DNA of 61,253 bases, from contig JAAHHJ010000035.1 in assembly GCA_010692425.1 (NCBI GenBank), forward strand, positions 1 to 61,253, given 5' to 3'. The position numbers and the translations under genes are program-made. The notes under the pieces are model-generated. The model saw only the letters and a program-made list of their open reading frames with translations. It was not told the origin of the DNA and made no database searches. This DNA is from Symploca sp. SIO3C6 (GTDB lineage: Bacteria; Cyanobacteriota; Cyanobacteriia; Cyanobacteriales; Coleofasciculaceae). This document shows, one piece after another, positions 54,753 to 61,253 of this stretch (positions within the stretch are counted from its first letter, which is position 1; each line of letters starts with the position of its first letter).

Positions 54753-55583
54753 TTACAGAGCTGATGACACTAGCTGCTGGGTATAGGCATGTTGGGGATC
54801 TTCTAAAACCCGATCAGTTAATCCTGTTTCCACTACTTGTCCGTACTTCATCACCAAAGTCCGCGATGTTAGGAGCCGAATTACCCCCAAATCGTGGGTG
54901 ACAATTATCATGGCAACCCTAAGCTGTTGTTGGATTTCTAGAATTAAATCTAAAATTTTTGCTTGTACTGACAAATCCAAACCTGTTGTCACCTCATCTA
55001 AAAACAAGAGGGGGGGATCAGTTGCCAAAGCACGGGCAATTTGCACTCGCTGCTGCATTCCTCCAGAAAAGTTTGATGGTAGTTCATCCATACGTTCTGG
55101 TAATACTTCGGTGCGGCTGAGGAGAGTACGGGCGCGATCGCGAATGGTACTATAGTTGAGTATTTCTGACATCAACAACCTTTCAGCAATATTACCCCCC
55201 GCCGAAACTCGAAAATTCAACCCAGAATGGGGGTTTTGATATACCATGCCAAAGCGGTGATTTCTCAGCCATCGCTGTTGAGCAGCGTTGAGTTGAAATA
55301 AATCCTGGGGCTTGCCTTTGTCCCAAAATACAGCCTGACCACTTGTGGGTGTTTGGTCAAAATAAAGACATTTTACTAAAGTAGATTTACCGCTACCAGA
55401 TTCTCCCATAATCCCTAAAATTTCCCCTGGATACAACTCAAAGGAGACTTGCTGCATGGCTACCACAGTGCCGCAATCGGGACAAATATTGGTGTTAGCT
55501 TGGGCACCAGTGCTGGTAAAACAAGCCGGACAACCTGCACCGTAAATTTTGCTCAGTTCCCTTACTTCAAGAATTGGCTGCAT
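54753..55583 (-). CDS. phnK: Phosphonate C-P lyase system ATP-binding protein PhnK
   Basis: This 276-residue ABC ATPase associates with the PhnJ-containing core. Walker A is MGESGSGKSTLVK, the signature region NFSGGMQQRVQIARAL and Walker B LLFLDEVTTGLD. Near the N-terminus, before the P-loop, two CxxC pairs (CPAC and CPDC) resemble a zinc-ribbon insertion absent from the E. coli protein. The gene start overlaps the phnJ end by 17 bp. A role in docking to PhnJ is known for E. coli PhnK; a role for the Cys pairs is unknown. Confidence 0.94.
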   Translation of the reverse strand: MQPILEVRELSKIYGAGCPACFTSTGAQANTNICPDCGTVVAMQQVSFELYPGEILGIMGESGSGKSTLVKCLYFDQTPTSGQAVFWDKGKPQDLFQLNAAQQRWLRNHRFGMVYQNPHSGLNFRVSAGGNIAERLLMSEILNYSTIRDRARTLLSRTEVLPERMDELPSNFSGGMQQRVQIARALATDPPLLFLDEVTTGLDLSVQAKILDLILEIQQQLRVAMIIVTHDLGVIRLLTSRTLVMKYGQVVETGLTDRVLEDPQHAYTQQLVSSAL

Positions 55584-56514
55584 GATGATCTTCCTTTGCT
55601 TCCATTAGCATTGTGTTGCAGTAGTCACTATCAGAACACTGATAAAGACAATTACCCTGCTCATCTAGAAACTCATCTAAAAAGCTGGTAGTGGAACCGC
55701 AACGATGGCAAGGACGACGCTTACCATCAACATCGTTAAAATCTTCCACTCGGAAGGGAATATCCTCAAAGCATAGGGGTTGAGCATCGGTAAATGGTGG
55801 CACGGCATAGATTTTCTTTTCTCGTCCCGCTCCAAATAGATGTAGTCCGGGGGATTGGTGGAGTTTGGGCACATCAAAGCGGGGTATGGGAGAGGGATCG
55901 ATGACATAATGTCCATTAATGCGGGTGGGATAGCGGTGAGAAATGGTAATTTCCGAGAATTTGACCATATCTTCGTAGAGTTTGACCCACAATCGAGCAT
56001 AATCCCCTTCTCCATGCATTTGTTTGCGCTTGGCTTCGCTAGCTTCCACAATCACCAAGGGATCCGGATAAGGTACTTGCAATACCAACACTTGCCCTAC
56101 CTTGAGGGGAAACTCAGGAATGCGATGACGAGTTTGAATGATAGTTGCTTCAGGAGTATGTTTTGTTAGGGATACCCCCGGACAAGTTTTGGCGATAAAA
56201 TTACGGATATTTGCGGCATTTACTGATTCATCGCTGCCCTGGTCGATAACTTTTAACACATCATTTTTACCCAAGATAGATAAGGTAATTTGCAAGCCAC
56301 CAGTGCCGAAACCACGGGCAATAGGCATTTCCCGCGAGGAATAGGGGACTTGATAACCGGGAATAGCTACGGCTTTGAGTAAGCTACGGCGAATTTCCTT
56401 TTTCGCAAAACTATCGAGGAAGCCAAATTGATATGTGGGGTTATTTTCTGGGGAATTAACTGCTGATAAATTAGGCTGTATGTTAGGGAGGGATGGTTGC
56501 ACAATGGGATTCAT
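55567..56514 (-). CDS. phnJ: Alpha-D-ribose 1-methylphosphonate 5-phosphate C-P lyase
   Basis: This 315-residue radical-SAM-type enzyme breaks the C-P bond, giving methane (or an alkane) and ribose cyclic phosphate. The sequence shows RRSLLKAVAIPGYQVPYSSREMPIARGFGTGGLQ (in part: SREMPIARGFGTGGLQ) and SDESVNAANIRNF. The cysteines CHRC (C-x2-C) followed by CSDSDYC resemble the four Fe-S ligands of E. coli PhnJ in spacing, with an extra Cys (GNC) four residues earlier. The start overlaps the phnI stop (ATGA). Confidence 0.96.
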   Translation of the reverse strand: MNPIVQPSLPNIQPNLSAVNSPENNPTYQFGFLDSFAKKEIRRSLLKAVAIPGYQVPYSSREMPIARGFGTGGLQITLSILGKNDVLKVIDQGSDESVNAANIRNFIAKTCPGVSLTKHTPEATIIQTRHRIPEFPLKVGQVLVLQVPYPDPLVIVEASEAKRKQMHGEGDYARLWVKLYEDMVKFSEITISHRYPTRINGHYVIDPSPIPRFDVPKLHQSPGLHLFGAGREKKIYAVPPFTDAQPLCFEDIPFRVEDFNDVDGKRRPCHRCGSTTSFLDEFLDEQGNCLYQCSDSDYCNTMLMEAKEDHHAANS

Positions 56515-57605
56515 GAATTTTCTCCTTGCTGTTGCGTCGTTCTCAACCGGTCTAAATCGGATTGAAAAGTGACGTAGTGGGGCATTTTATAATGGGAAGC
56601 AAATCCCATTGATTCAATCCCGTCAATGTGGAGGAGGACAAATTCTGGGTCTTCTGAAGGATTTTCCACTCCCTGTTGCTGCCCTTTTTGCAAAGCGCGG
56701 TCGAGAATTGCTATGGAAATTGCCTTGACTTCGTTGTGCCCCAAGCAAGCACCATAGCCCAAGCCAAAGGTGGGTTTGCTATCCTTGCTTGCTGCTTCGT
56801 ACATGGCGACAATTTCGCACTCTGTCATCAACACATCACCCGCTTCCATCAATTCTCCAGAAATGGGATGGGGTAGTAGTATGGGTAAGTAACCCACACG
56901 TAATTCTGCTACGGTGGGGTGAATATCACCATAACCCCGCATATTAGAATAGGCGATCGCTAATAGGGAACCAGTTTCAGCACGGGACATGGTGGCTAAG
57001 GCTGCCGAACGTGGAACTGGAAATACTAGGGGTTGGCGGGTAATATCAAAGGGTTGATGGGGTTGAGTTGGTACGGGTGGTAGTAAACCCTCTGCCCGCA
57101 AGCTATCTAGGACTTTGGGAAAACTAGTGGGAAGGGAATCATCTGGTATATTCTGCAACCATGTTTTGGCAATTTGCCTGAAGCGATGGGGAGATTCATC
57201 CAGGAGTTCAAACCTAAATAACCGTTGCAAATAATCAGGGGTGGGGCCTAGCATTTGTCCGCCGGGGATTTCTTTGAAAGCGGCGGAAATACGACGAATT
57301 AAGCGCATCTGCTCGGTTTTCTGCACGGGGGTAATACCAATCCGGGGACAGGTGGAACGATATGCCCGCAGATAAAAAGCAGCTTCTAAAGTATCTCCGG
57401 CACTTTGTTTAATTGCTAGGGCTGCTAATTCGGGATGGTATATTCCCCCTTCCGATAATACTCGGCTATGGAGCGCGTGCAGCTGGTGCTGAATGCTTCC
57501 AATTGATAAAGGAGGTTCATTACTATCCTTAGCCCGCAAGAAATCTAATAAAGCGATCGCTTCAGAAATAGCAGTTTCTCCACCCTTGATTGCAACATAT
57601 CCCAC
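56511..57605 (-). CDS. phnI: Alpha-D-ribose 1-methylphosphonate 5-triphosphate synthase subunit PhnI
   Basis: This 364-residue subunit exchanges the adenine of ATP for the phosphonate within the PhnGHI core. The start is GTG, with AGAGG 8 bp upstream. The N-terminus GYVAIKGGETAISEAI is the family signature. AGDVLMTECEIVAMYEAASKDSKPTFGLGYGACLGHNE (in part: GLGYGACLGHNE) and the C-terminal SMGFASHYKMPHYVTFQSDLDR are conserved. It follows phnH after 29 bp and is coupled to phnJ. Confidence 0.95.
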   Translation of the reverse strand: MGYVAIKGGETAISEAIALLDFLRAKDSNEPPLSIGSIQHQLHALHSRVLSEGGIYHPELAALAIKQSAGDTLEAAFYLRAYRSTCPRIGITPVQKTEQMRLIRRISAAFKEIPGGQMLGPTPDYLQRLFRFELLDESPHRFRQIAKTWLQNIPDDSLPTSFPKVLDSLRAEGLLPPVPTQPHQPFDITRQPLVFPVPRSAALATMSRAETGSLLAIAYSNMRGYGDIHPTVAELRVGYLPILLPHPISGELMEAGDVLMTECEIVAMYEAASKDSKPTFGLGYGACLGHNEVKAISIAILDRALQKGQQQGVENPSEDPEFVLLHIDGIESMGFASHYKMPHYVTFQSDLDRLRTTQQQGENS

Positions 57606-57634
57606 TTGTTTATCCTCTTGATTTCAGCCGAAAT

Positions 57635-58258
57635 TTATTTACTGTCTACGTGTCCCCGCGTCTCCCCCTCACCGCGTCTCCGCGTCCCCGCGTCCGCTAT
57701 CTGGGTTGTTCTGGGGATAATCATTACCTGTGTAGCATCTACCAAAATCAGATCGATTCCCAAAGGAAAAGCACTTACCCATTCTTGACGGCGAGAAAAC
57801 CAAGCACCATGGAACCCATTCAATGCAACCTTGTTTTCCTTGGCAGATGAAATTCCCGGTCCCGTTAAACTTAAGGTTAATTGACCACTTCCCAAGTACT
57901 GACCTTGAAGTACAATTGTTGCTCCCAACTCTGGACTAGCAAGGGTTCCCAAATGAGGGCTGAAATTGGCATCAGGAGCAATCGCCCCATCTGCAGCGAT
58001 AAAACGCGCCTCTGGTGGGGTTGCGGTGGGGCTATTTAAAAAACGGCGATCGCGTTGGGAAACCAATTCATGCATATCGTGCAGAGTCACTGTATTATCT
58101 AATAAGGTAGCCAAAACCCCTACTAAAGCAGTGCTTTCTCCCAGATATAGGCTCAAATCGGCAATTGTCCCTGGTATACCCATACAACTGAGCAACTGAC
58201 GGAAAATCTGCTGCTGTACCTCATCTTGCCAAATCCCAGCCAAATCAACTTGCAGCAT
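57635..58258 (-). CDS. phnH: Phosphonate C-P lyase subunit PhnH
   Basis: This 207-residue subunit of the PhnG2H2I2J2 core has the PhnH pattern. It starts LAGIWQDEVQQQIFRQLLSCMGIPGTI, and LGTLASPELGATIVLQ and GPGISS follow. The ATG at 58258 has a strong Shine-Dalgarno AGGAGG 6 bp upstream and is preferred over the GTG at 58261. It overlaps the phnG end by 14 bp. The C-terminus runs into a C/G-rich octamer-like repeat (CGCGTC units) that extends the tail past the usual end. Confidence 0.88.
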   Translation of the reverse strand: MLQVDLAGIWQDEVQQQIFRQLLSCMGIPGTIADLSLYLGESTALVGVLATLLDNTVTLHDMHELVSQRDRRFLNSPTATPPEARFIAADGAIAPDANFSPHLGTLASPELGATIVLQGQYLGSGQLTLSLTGPGISSAKENKVALNGFHGAWFSRRQEWVSAFPLGIDLILVDATQVMIIPRTTQIADAGTRRRGEGETRGHVDSK

Positions 58259-58709
58259 CACTTTCCTCCTGATTTAGTAAGGAAAAATCTACTTTGGTTT
58301 TTGCCAGCATAGCCCCCCGCAAGTTGTCTTCTTCTTGACGAATCACCATGCCCCTTGCCATCAGATCAGCAACCTCTTGCCATCCCTCCAGTTGATTCAT
58401 TAAAATAGCATCGCAAATTGCTAATGATGTGGCTAAATTTGGCACATCGCTCATTACTTGGGCTGCTCCTTGATAATTCTGCCCATTGCCTATGTTTAAC
58501 TTTACCCAAGCCGTTGATAGGGGAATTTCTCCCAAGTAGTAGGGTTCGTGAAACACGCTATCTTGTAGTTGCAATAGTGACAATCCCGTTTGGGGAATAG
58601 TTTCATAGCTAATCTGCCAACCTTGGGTGAGTCGAGCTGCTAGTTGAATCACTATTTCTGGAGCATGGGCTGTAAGTGCCCGCAACCATTGATTATCAAC
58701 TTGTTCCAT
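58245..58709 (-). CDS. phnG: Phosphonate C-P lyase subunit PhnG
   Basis: This 154-residue subunit of the C-P lyase core has the PhnG pattern: WLRALTAHAPEIVIQLA, YLGEIPLSTAWVKLN, GAAQVMSDVPNLATSLAICDA and a C-terminal acidic EEDNLRGAMLAKTKVDFSLL. The C-terminus is conserved in length with E. coli. The stop overlaps phnH by 14 bp, and the start overlaps the upstream phnE stop (TAATG). Confidence 0.9.
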   Translation of the reverse strand: MEQVDNQWLRALTAHAPEIVIQLAARLTQGWQISYETIPQTGLSLLQLQDSVFHEPYYLGEIPLSTAWVKLNIGNGQNYQGAAQVMSDVPNLATSLAICDAILMNQLEGWQEVADLMARGMVIRQEEDNLRGAMLAKTKVDFSLLNQEESDAAS

Positions 58710-59503
58710 TAGCTAATCCTCCGACGTATCCAACTGGAAAGATAATCGATCGCCACAATGCTACCGAGGATGACTAAAATCAATGCAGCGGATTCGTTAT
58801 AGCGAAATAGACGCAGATTATCGTGAAGCTCCAAACCAATACCACCTGCTCCTACCAAACCTAAAACCGAAGCCATCCGCACATTGCGATCAAAGATGTA
58901 AAGGGTGTATCCTGCCATCTCCGGCAAGATTGAAGGGACTGCAGCCAAGACCACAACTTGAGGTAGATTTGCTCCAGTAGAGCGTACACCCTCATAAATA
59001 CCTATAGTTACCCGCTCCATACTTTCAGCAAAAAACTTGCCTAAAAATCCCGAAGTATGCACTGCCAATGCCAGAATACCAGGTGTTGGTCCGAGTCCCA
59101 GGGCAGTAACGAAAATCAACGCCAACATCAAATCTGGCATTGCCCGCATAAAGTTGAACAACTCCCGGATCAAACGATAAATTACGGGGTGTGGCGAGAG
59201 ATTATTTGCTCCCAAAGGCGCGAGTAAAAAACTGGTGACAAATGCTAATACTGTACCCCAAAGAGCGATCGCTAATGTTTGCACCATGAGTATCAAATAT
59301 CTTTGCCAATCCGTAAAGTCGGGATTGAGATAACGGCTGAGATATTCAAAAGTATTACCAATGCCCATGATCACACTGCCAAAGGACAGTCCAAGATGCC
59401 AAATCATGGCTCCAACTCCGAAAACAGCAAGACTAATCCACAAGGGAATCCAATTTCTAGGAGCAGGTGGTAGGTTTAATAATTTCAATGACGAGTTAAA
59501 CAT
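58709..59503 (-). CDS. phnE: Phosphonate ABC transporter permease, copy 2
   Basis: This 264-residue inner-membrane permease has about five or six hydrophobic helices and the EAA-like cytoplasmic loop ESMERVTIGIYEGVRSTGAN. It is a clear paralogue of the permease at 59571. Its second half (LSRYLNPDFTDWQRYL, LMVQTLAIALWGTVLAFVTSFLLAPLGANN in part) is like other PhnE proteins. It presumably forms a heterodimer with the other PhnE for import of phosphonates. The ATG at 59503 is used (a TTG lies at 59506). It overlaps phnG by 1 bp. Confidence 0.92.
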   Translation of the reverse strand: MFNSSLKLLNLPPAPRNWIPLWISLAVFGVGAMIWHLGLSFGSVIMGIGNTFEYLSRYLNPDFTDWQRYLILMVQTLAIALWGTVLAFVTSFLLAPLGANNLSPHPVIYRLIRELFNFMRAMPDLMLALIFVTALGLGPTPGILALAVHTSGFLGKFFAESMERVTIGIYEGVRSTGANLPQVVVLAAVPSILPEMAGYTLYIFDRNVRMASVLGLVGAGGIGLELHDNLRLFRYNESAALILVILGSIVAIDYLSSWIRRRIS

Positions 59504-59523
59504 CAATACACTTTGGGGTAAAT

Positions 59524-59566
59524 ATAAGTAATAAGTAATAAGTAATAAGTAATAAGTAATAAGTAA
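59524..59566. repeat. Heptanucleotide tandem repeat between the two phnE genes
   Basis: About five to six AAGTAAT units, the reverse complement of the ATTACTT heptamer seen elsewhere, fill the 67 bp gap between the paralogous phnE genes inside the operon. Confidence 0.8.
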
Positions 59567-59570
59567 TTAA

Positions 59571-60368
59571 TTAAATAACTCGACTCCGAAGAAGATCAGA
59601 ACAGCGATCCAATATTGTTACTACTATGTAAATAGCTGCGGCAATTAATATCAAACGACCGTAATTAAATAACCGCATACTCATCACCAACTCATACCCA
59701 ATACCCCCAGCTCCTACTAACCCTAAAATTGTTGCTGATCGCACGTTGTGGTCTAGGATGTACATAACAGTGCCAATGAAATCTGGTAAAGCCAGAGGAA
59801 ACACTGCAAACATTAAGGTTTGCAACCATCCAGCCCCCGTAGATTTAACCCCCATAATCCCATTAGCATCCACCACTTCTATACTTTCTGCCAAAAATTT
59901 TCCCAAAAAGCCCGTAGTCACAAAAATAAGTGCCATTACCCCTGGCAGAGGTCCCAAGCCCACAGCCGAAACAAATACCAACGCCCAAACTAACTCCGGT
60001 AAGGCACGCATCAAATTGAGAAGATTGCGAATGCAGTGATATAAAACTGGGTGTGGTGAGGTATTTCGGGCTGCAAGTACTCCCAAAGGCAAACTCAACA
60101 AAAGAGCTATTGCTGTAGATACAATCCCCATTTCGATGGTCTCCAGCATCTTCAGCAATAATTTAGGTATATAAGCCCAATCTGGCACAGTCAGCAATTG
60201 ACCTAAAAATTGCCATAAATTACCGCTTGACTGTAGCAATCGCAATACATCCAGTTCTACCAGTACAGCTGTCGATACTAATGCCCCTAACAGTAAGATA
60301 AATCCCAATCCCCACCATAAGGGCACAAATCCATGTTTAGTCGGTAACCGCCATTTCCAAGCTGTCAT
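59571..60368 (-). CDS. phnE: Phosphonate ABC transporter permease, copy 1
   Basis: This 265-residue permease is a paralogue of the downstream phnE. Hydrophobic helices flank the EAA-like loop ESIEVVDANGIMGVKSTGAGW. The segments LLKMLETIEMGIVSTAIALLLSLPLGVLAARNTSPHPV (in part: SLPLGVLAARNTSPHPV) and VGAGGIGYELVMSM match PhnE. The start overlaps the phnC end by 32 bp, so it is translated with phnC. The two PhnE copies probably pair. Confidence 0.92.
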   Translation of the reverse strand: MTAWKWRLPTKHGFVPLWWGLGFILLLGALVSTAVLVELDVLRLLQSSGNLWQFLGQLLTVPDWAYIPKLLLKMLETIEMGIVSTAIALLLSLPLGVLAARNTSPHPVLYHCIRNLLNLMRALPELVWALVFVSAVGLGPLPGVMALIFVTTGFLGKFLAESIEVVDANGIMGVKSTGAGWLQTLMFAVFPLALPDFIGTVMYILDHNVRSATILGLVGAGGIGYELVMSMRLFNYGRLILIAAAIYIVVTILDRCSDLLRSRVI

Positions 60369-61113
60369 CTACGCTGCCATCCTCCCTCTGATAAATTGTG
60401 CCTAAAGTGTCGTTAACCAAGGCTTGTGGGGAATCATCAAATACCACATGTCCTTGATTCAACCCAATAACGCGATCAGCGTAGCGCATAGCCAAGGATA
60501 CTTGGTGAAGATTTGCCACAATGGTAATCCCATCTTGGCGGCAAATTTCCCTGAGTAATTCCATAATCTCTTCACTCGCCACTGGATCGAGACTAGCAAC
60601 AGGTTCATCAGCCAAAATTACCTCTGGACGCTGTGCCAAAGCTCTAGCTACACCCACTCGTTGTTGTTGTCCTCCTGAAAGTCTGTCTACCCGTTCCCAA
60701 GCTTTTTCTGTTAAACTGACCCTATTAAGTGCCCACTGAGCAATTTTCCAATCTCTTTTACCAAACAGATATAAGATACTGCTCCACCAAGGACTGTAAT
60801 ACAAACGCCCAGTTAAGACATTACTCATTACATTCAAACGACCCACCAGATTAAACTGTTGGAATACCATTGCCGTGCGCGATCGCATTTGGCGCAGATT
60901 TTTAGCTGTTAAAGTTTGTCCTTGAATAAGGATCTCACCTGTAGTTGGTGTCTCCAAACCATTTATCATTCGTAACAAAGTTGACTTGCCTGCACCACTA
61001 GGTCCGAGAATAGCGTTAAATGTTCCTGGCTCAAAGTTGAGACTGGTGGGGTGAACTGCTATTGTCCCATTGTCATAGGTCTTACCCGCTCGATTAATTT
61101 GAATTACATACAT
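60337..61113 (-). CDS. phnC: Phosphonate ABC transporter ATP-binding protein PhnC
   Basis: This 258-residue ATPase energises phosphonate import. Walker A is LGPSGAGKSTLLRMING, then the Q-loop TAMVFQQFNLVGRLNV, signature region RLSGGQQQRVGVARALAQ, Walker B VILADEPVASLDP and switch NLHQVSLA. All match PhnC. The start lies 36 bp after the end of an upstream gene (probably phnD). Confidence 0.95.
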   Translation of the reverse strand: MYVIQINRAGKTYDNGTIAVHPTSLNFEPGTFNAILGPSGAGKSTLLRMINGLETPTTGEILIQGQTLTAKNLRQMRSRTAMVFQQFNLVGRLNVMSNVLTGRLYYSPWWSSILYLFGKRDWKIAQWALNRVSLTEKAWERVDRLSGGQQQRVGVARALAQRPEVILADEPVASLDPVASEEIMELLREICRQDGITIVANLHQVSLAMRYADRVIGLNQGHVVFDDSPQALVNDTLGTIYQREDGSVDDSLEMAVTD

Positions 61114-61149
61114 GTAATTAAGTACCTATAGCGCTGCGCGCTGGTGTGT

Positions 61150-61253
61150 TTACAAATACTGAAAGGCTGCATCCGCCGCTTTGTGGACATCAAAATTATA
61201 CTTAGGCAACTCTTTTCTAATCGCTGTTTTGACTTTGTGCCACCAGTGTTCAA
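61150..61253 (-). CDS. phnD: C-terminal end of a gene upstream of phnC, probably phosphonate-binding protein (partial)
   Basis: The frame is open from the window edge to a TAA at 61150-61152 and encodes 33 complete residues, beginning EHWWHKVKTAIRKELP and ending HKAADAAFQYL. In phosphonate operons phnD, the periplasmic substrate-binding protein, lies directly before phnC, so this is its likely C-terminus. The visible residues alone do not prove it. Confidence 0.45.
   Translation of the reverse strand, partial: EHWWHKVKTAIRKELPKYNFDVHKAADAAFQYL

Overview
The window is chromosomal DNA from a cyanobacterium, most likely a filamentous, Nostocales-type strain. The evidence is photosystem genes (psaF, psaJ, ycf3), a flavodiiron protein, a class I FbaB-type aldolase and an acyl-lipid desaturase. 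At least 20 copies of the HIP1 palindrome GCGATCGC are visible. Heptanucleotide tandem repeats (ATTACTT) occur at four sites, a class known as STRR repeats in heterocystous cyanobacteria, alongside many small dispersed inverted-repeat elements. I cannot name the species.

Layout. 0-4.5 kb: the tail of a response-regulator domain, an intergenic region dense in small repeat elements, acylphosphatase, a desaturase divergent from a TetR-type regulator with an unusual C-terminal half, and a universal stress protein. 4.5-20 kb: housekeeping and redox genes (flavodiiron protein, PfkB-family kinase, rplY, purA, adenosine deaminase-like enzyme, a thioredoxin-reductase-like flavoprotein, gatC, ycf3, a lyase-like lipoprotein, aldehyde dehydrogenase, GNAT, aldolase, and a PEP-CTERM-tagged SGNH esterase). 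20.6-27 kb: a 1620-residue STAND NTPase with 14 WD40 repeats, an Rpn-type nuclease, and a small XRE repressor with its own palindrome. 27-32 kb: a GalU-like gene preceded by an overlapping 40-codon ORF, two sensor kinases and a decayed phosphate-binding-protein gene. 32-37 kb: purH, psaFJ, a TMEM14 protein and tsaD. 37-42 kb: two large adjacent secreted-type proteins sharing CAP, Pro-rich and RTX modules, one also carrying a metzincin protease. 42-44 kb: REP-like hairpins, an IS5-family remnant, a structured non-coding stretch and tRNA-Leu(UAG). 44-51 kb: Trm1, a shortened beta-helix protein, nucleoside hydrolase, DUF29, Tat-exported carbonic anhydrase, cytochrome P450 and bestrophin.

51.3-61.25 kb, all on the minus strand, is a nearly complete C-P lyase (phosphonate) operon. 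In transcription order it reads: a substrate-binding protein tail (probably PhnD), phnC, phnE, phnE, phnG, phnH, phnI, phnJ, phnK, phnL, phnM, a 2H-phosphoesterase and phnF. Most joints overlap (ATGA, TAATG or longer), which suggests translational coupling. The 2H-phosphoesterase sits where other bacteria carry PhnP or a related cyclic phosphodiesterase, so I infer that it opens the cyclic ribose phosphate left by PhnJ.

The items I consider most worth checking are the 2H-phosphoesterase in the C-P lyase operon; the TetR/tyrosine-recombinase-like fusion with three copies of a 16-17 bp operator at the desaturase; a filled/empty-site pair that catches a roughly 106 bp mobile element; the structured IS200/IS605-end-like stretch before tRNA-Leu; the paired CAP-RTX proteins; and the translationally coupled small ORF ahead of the GalU-like gene.
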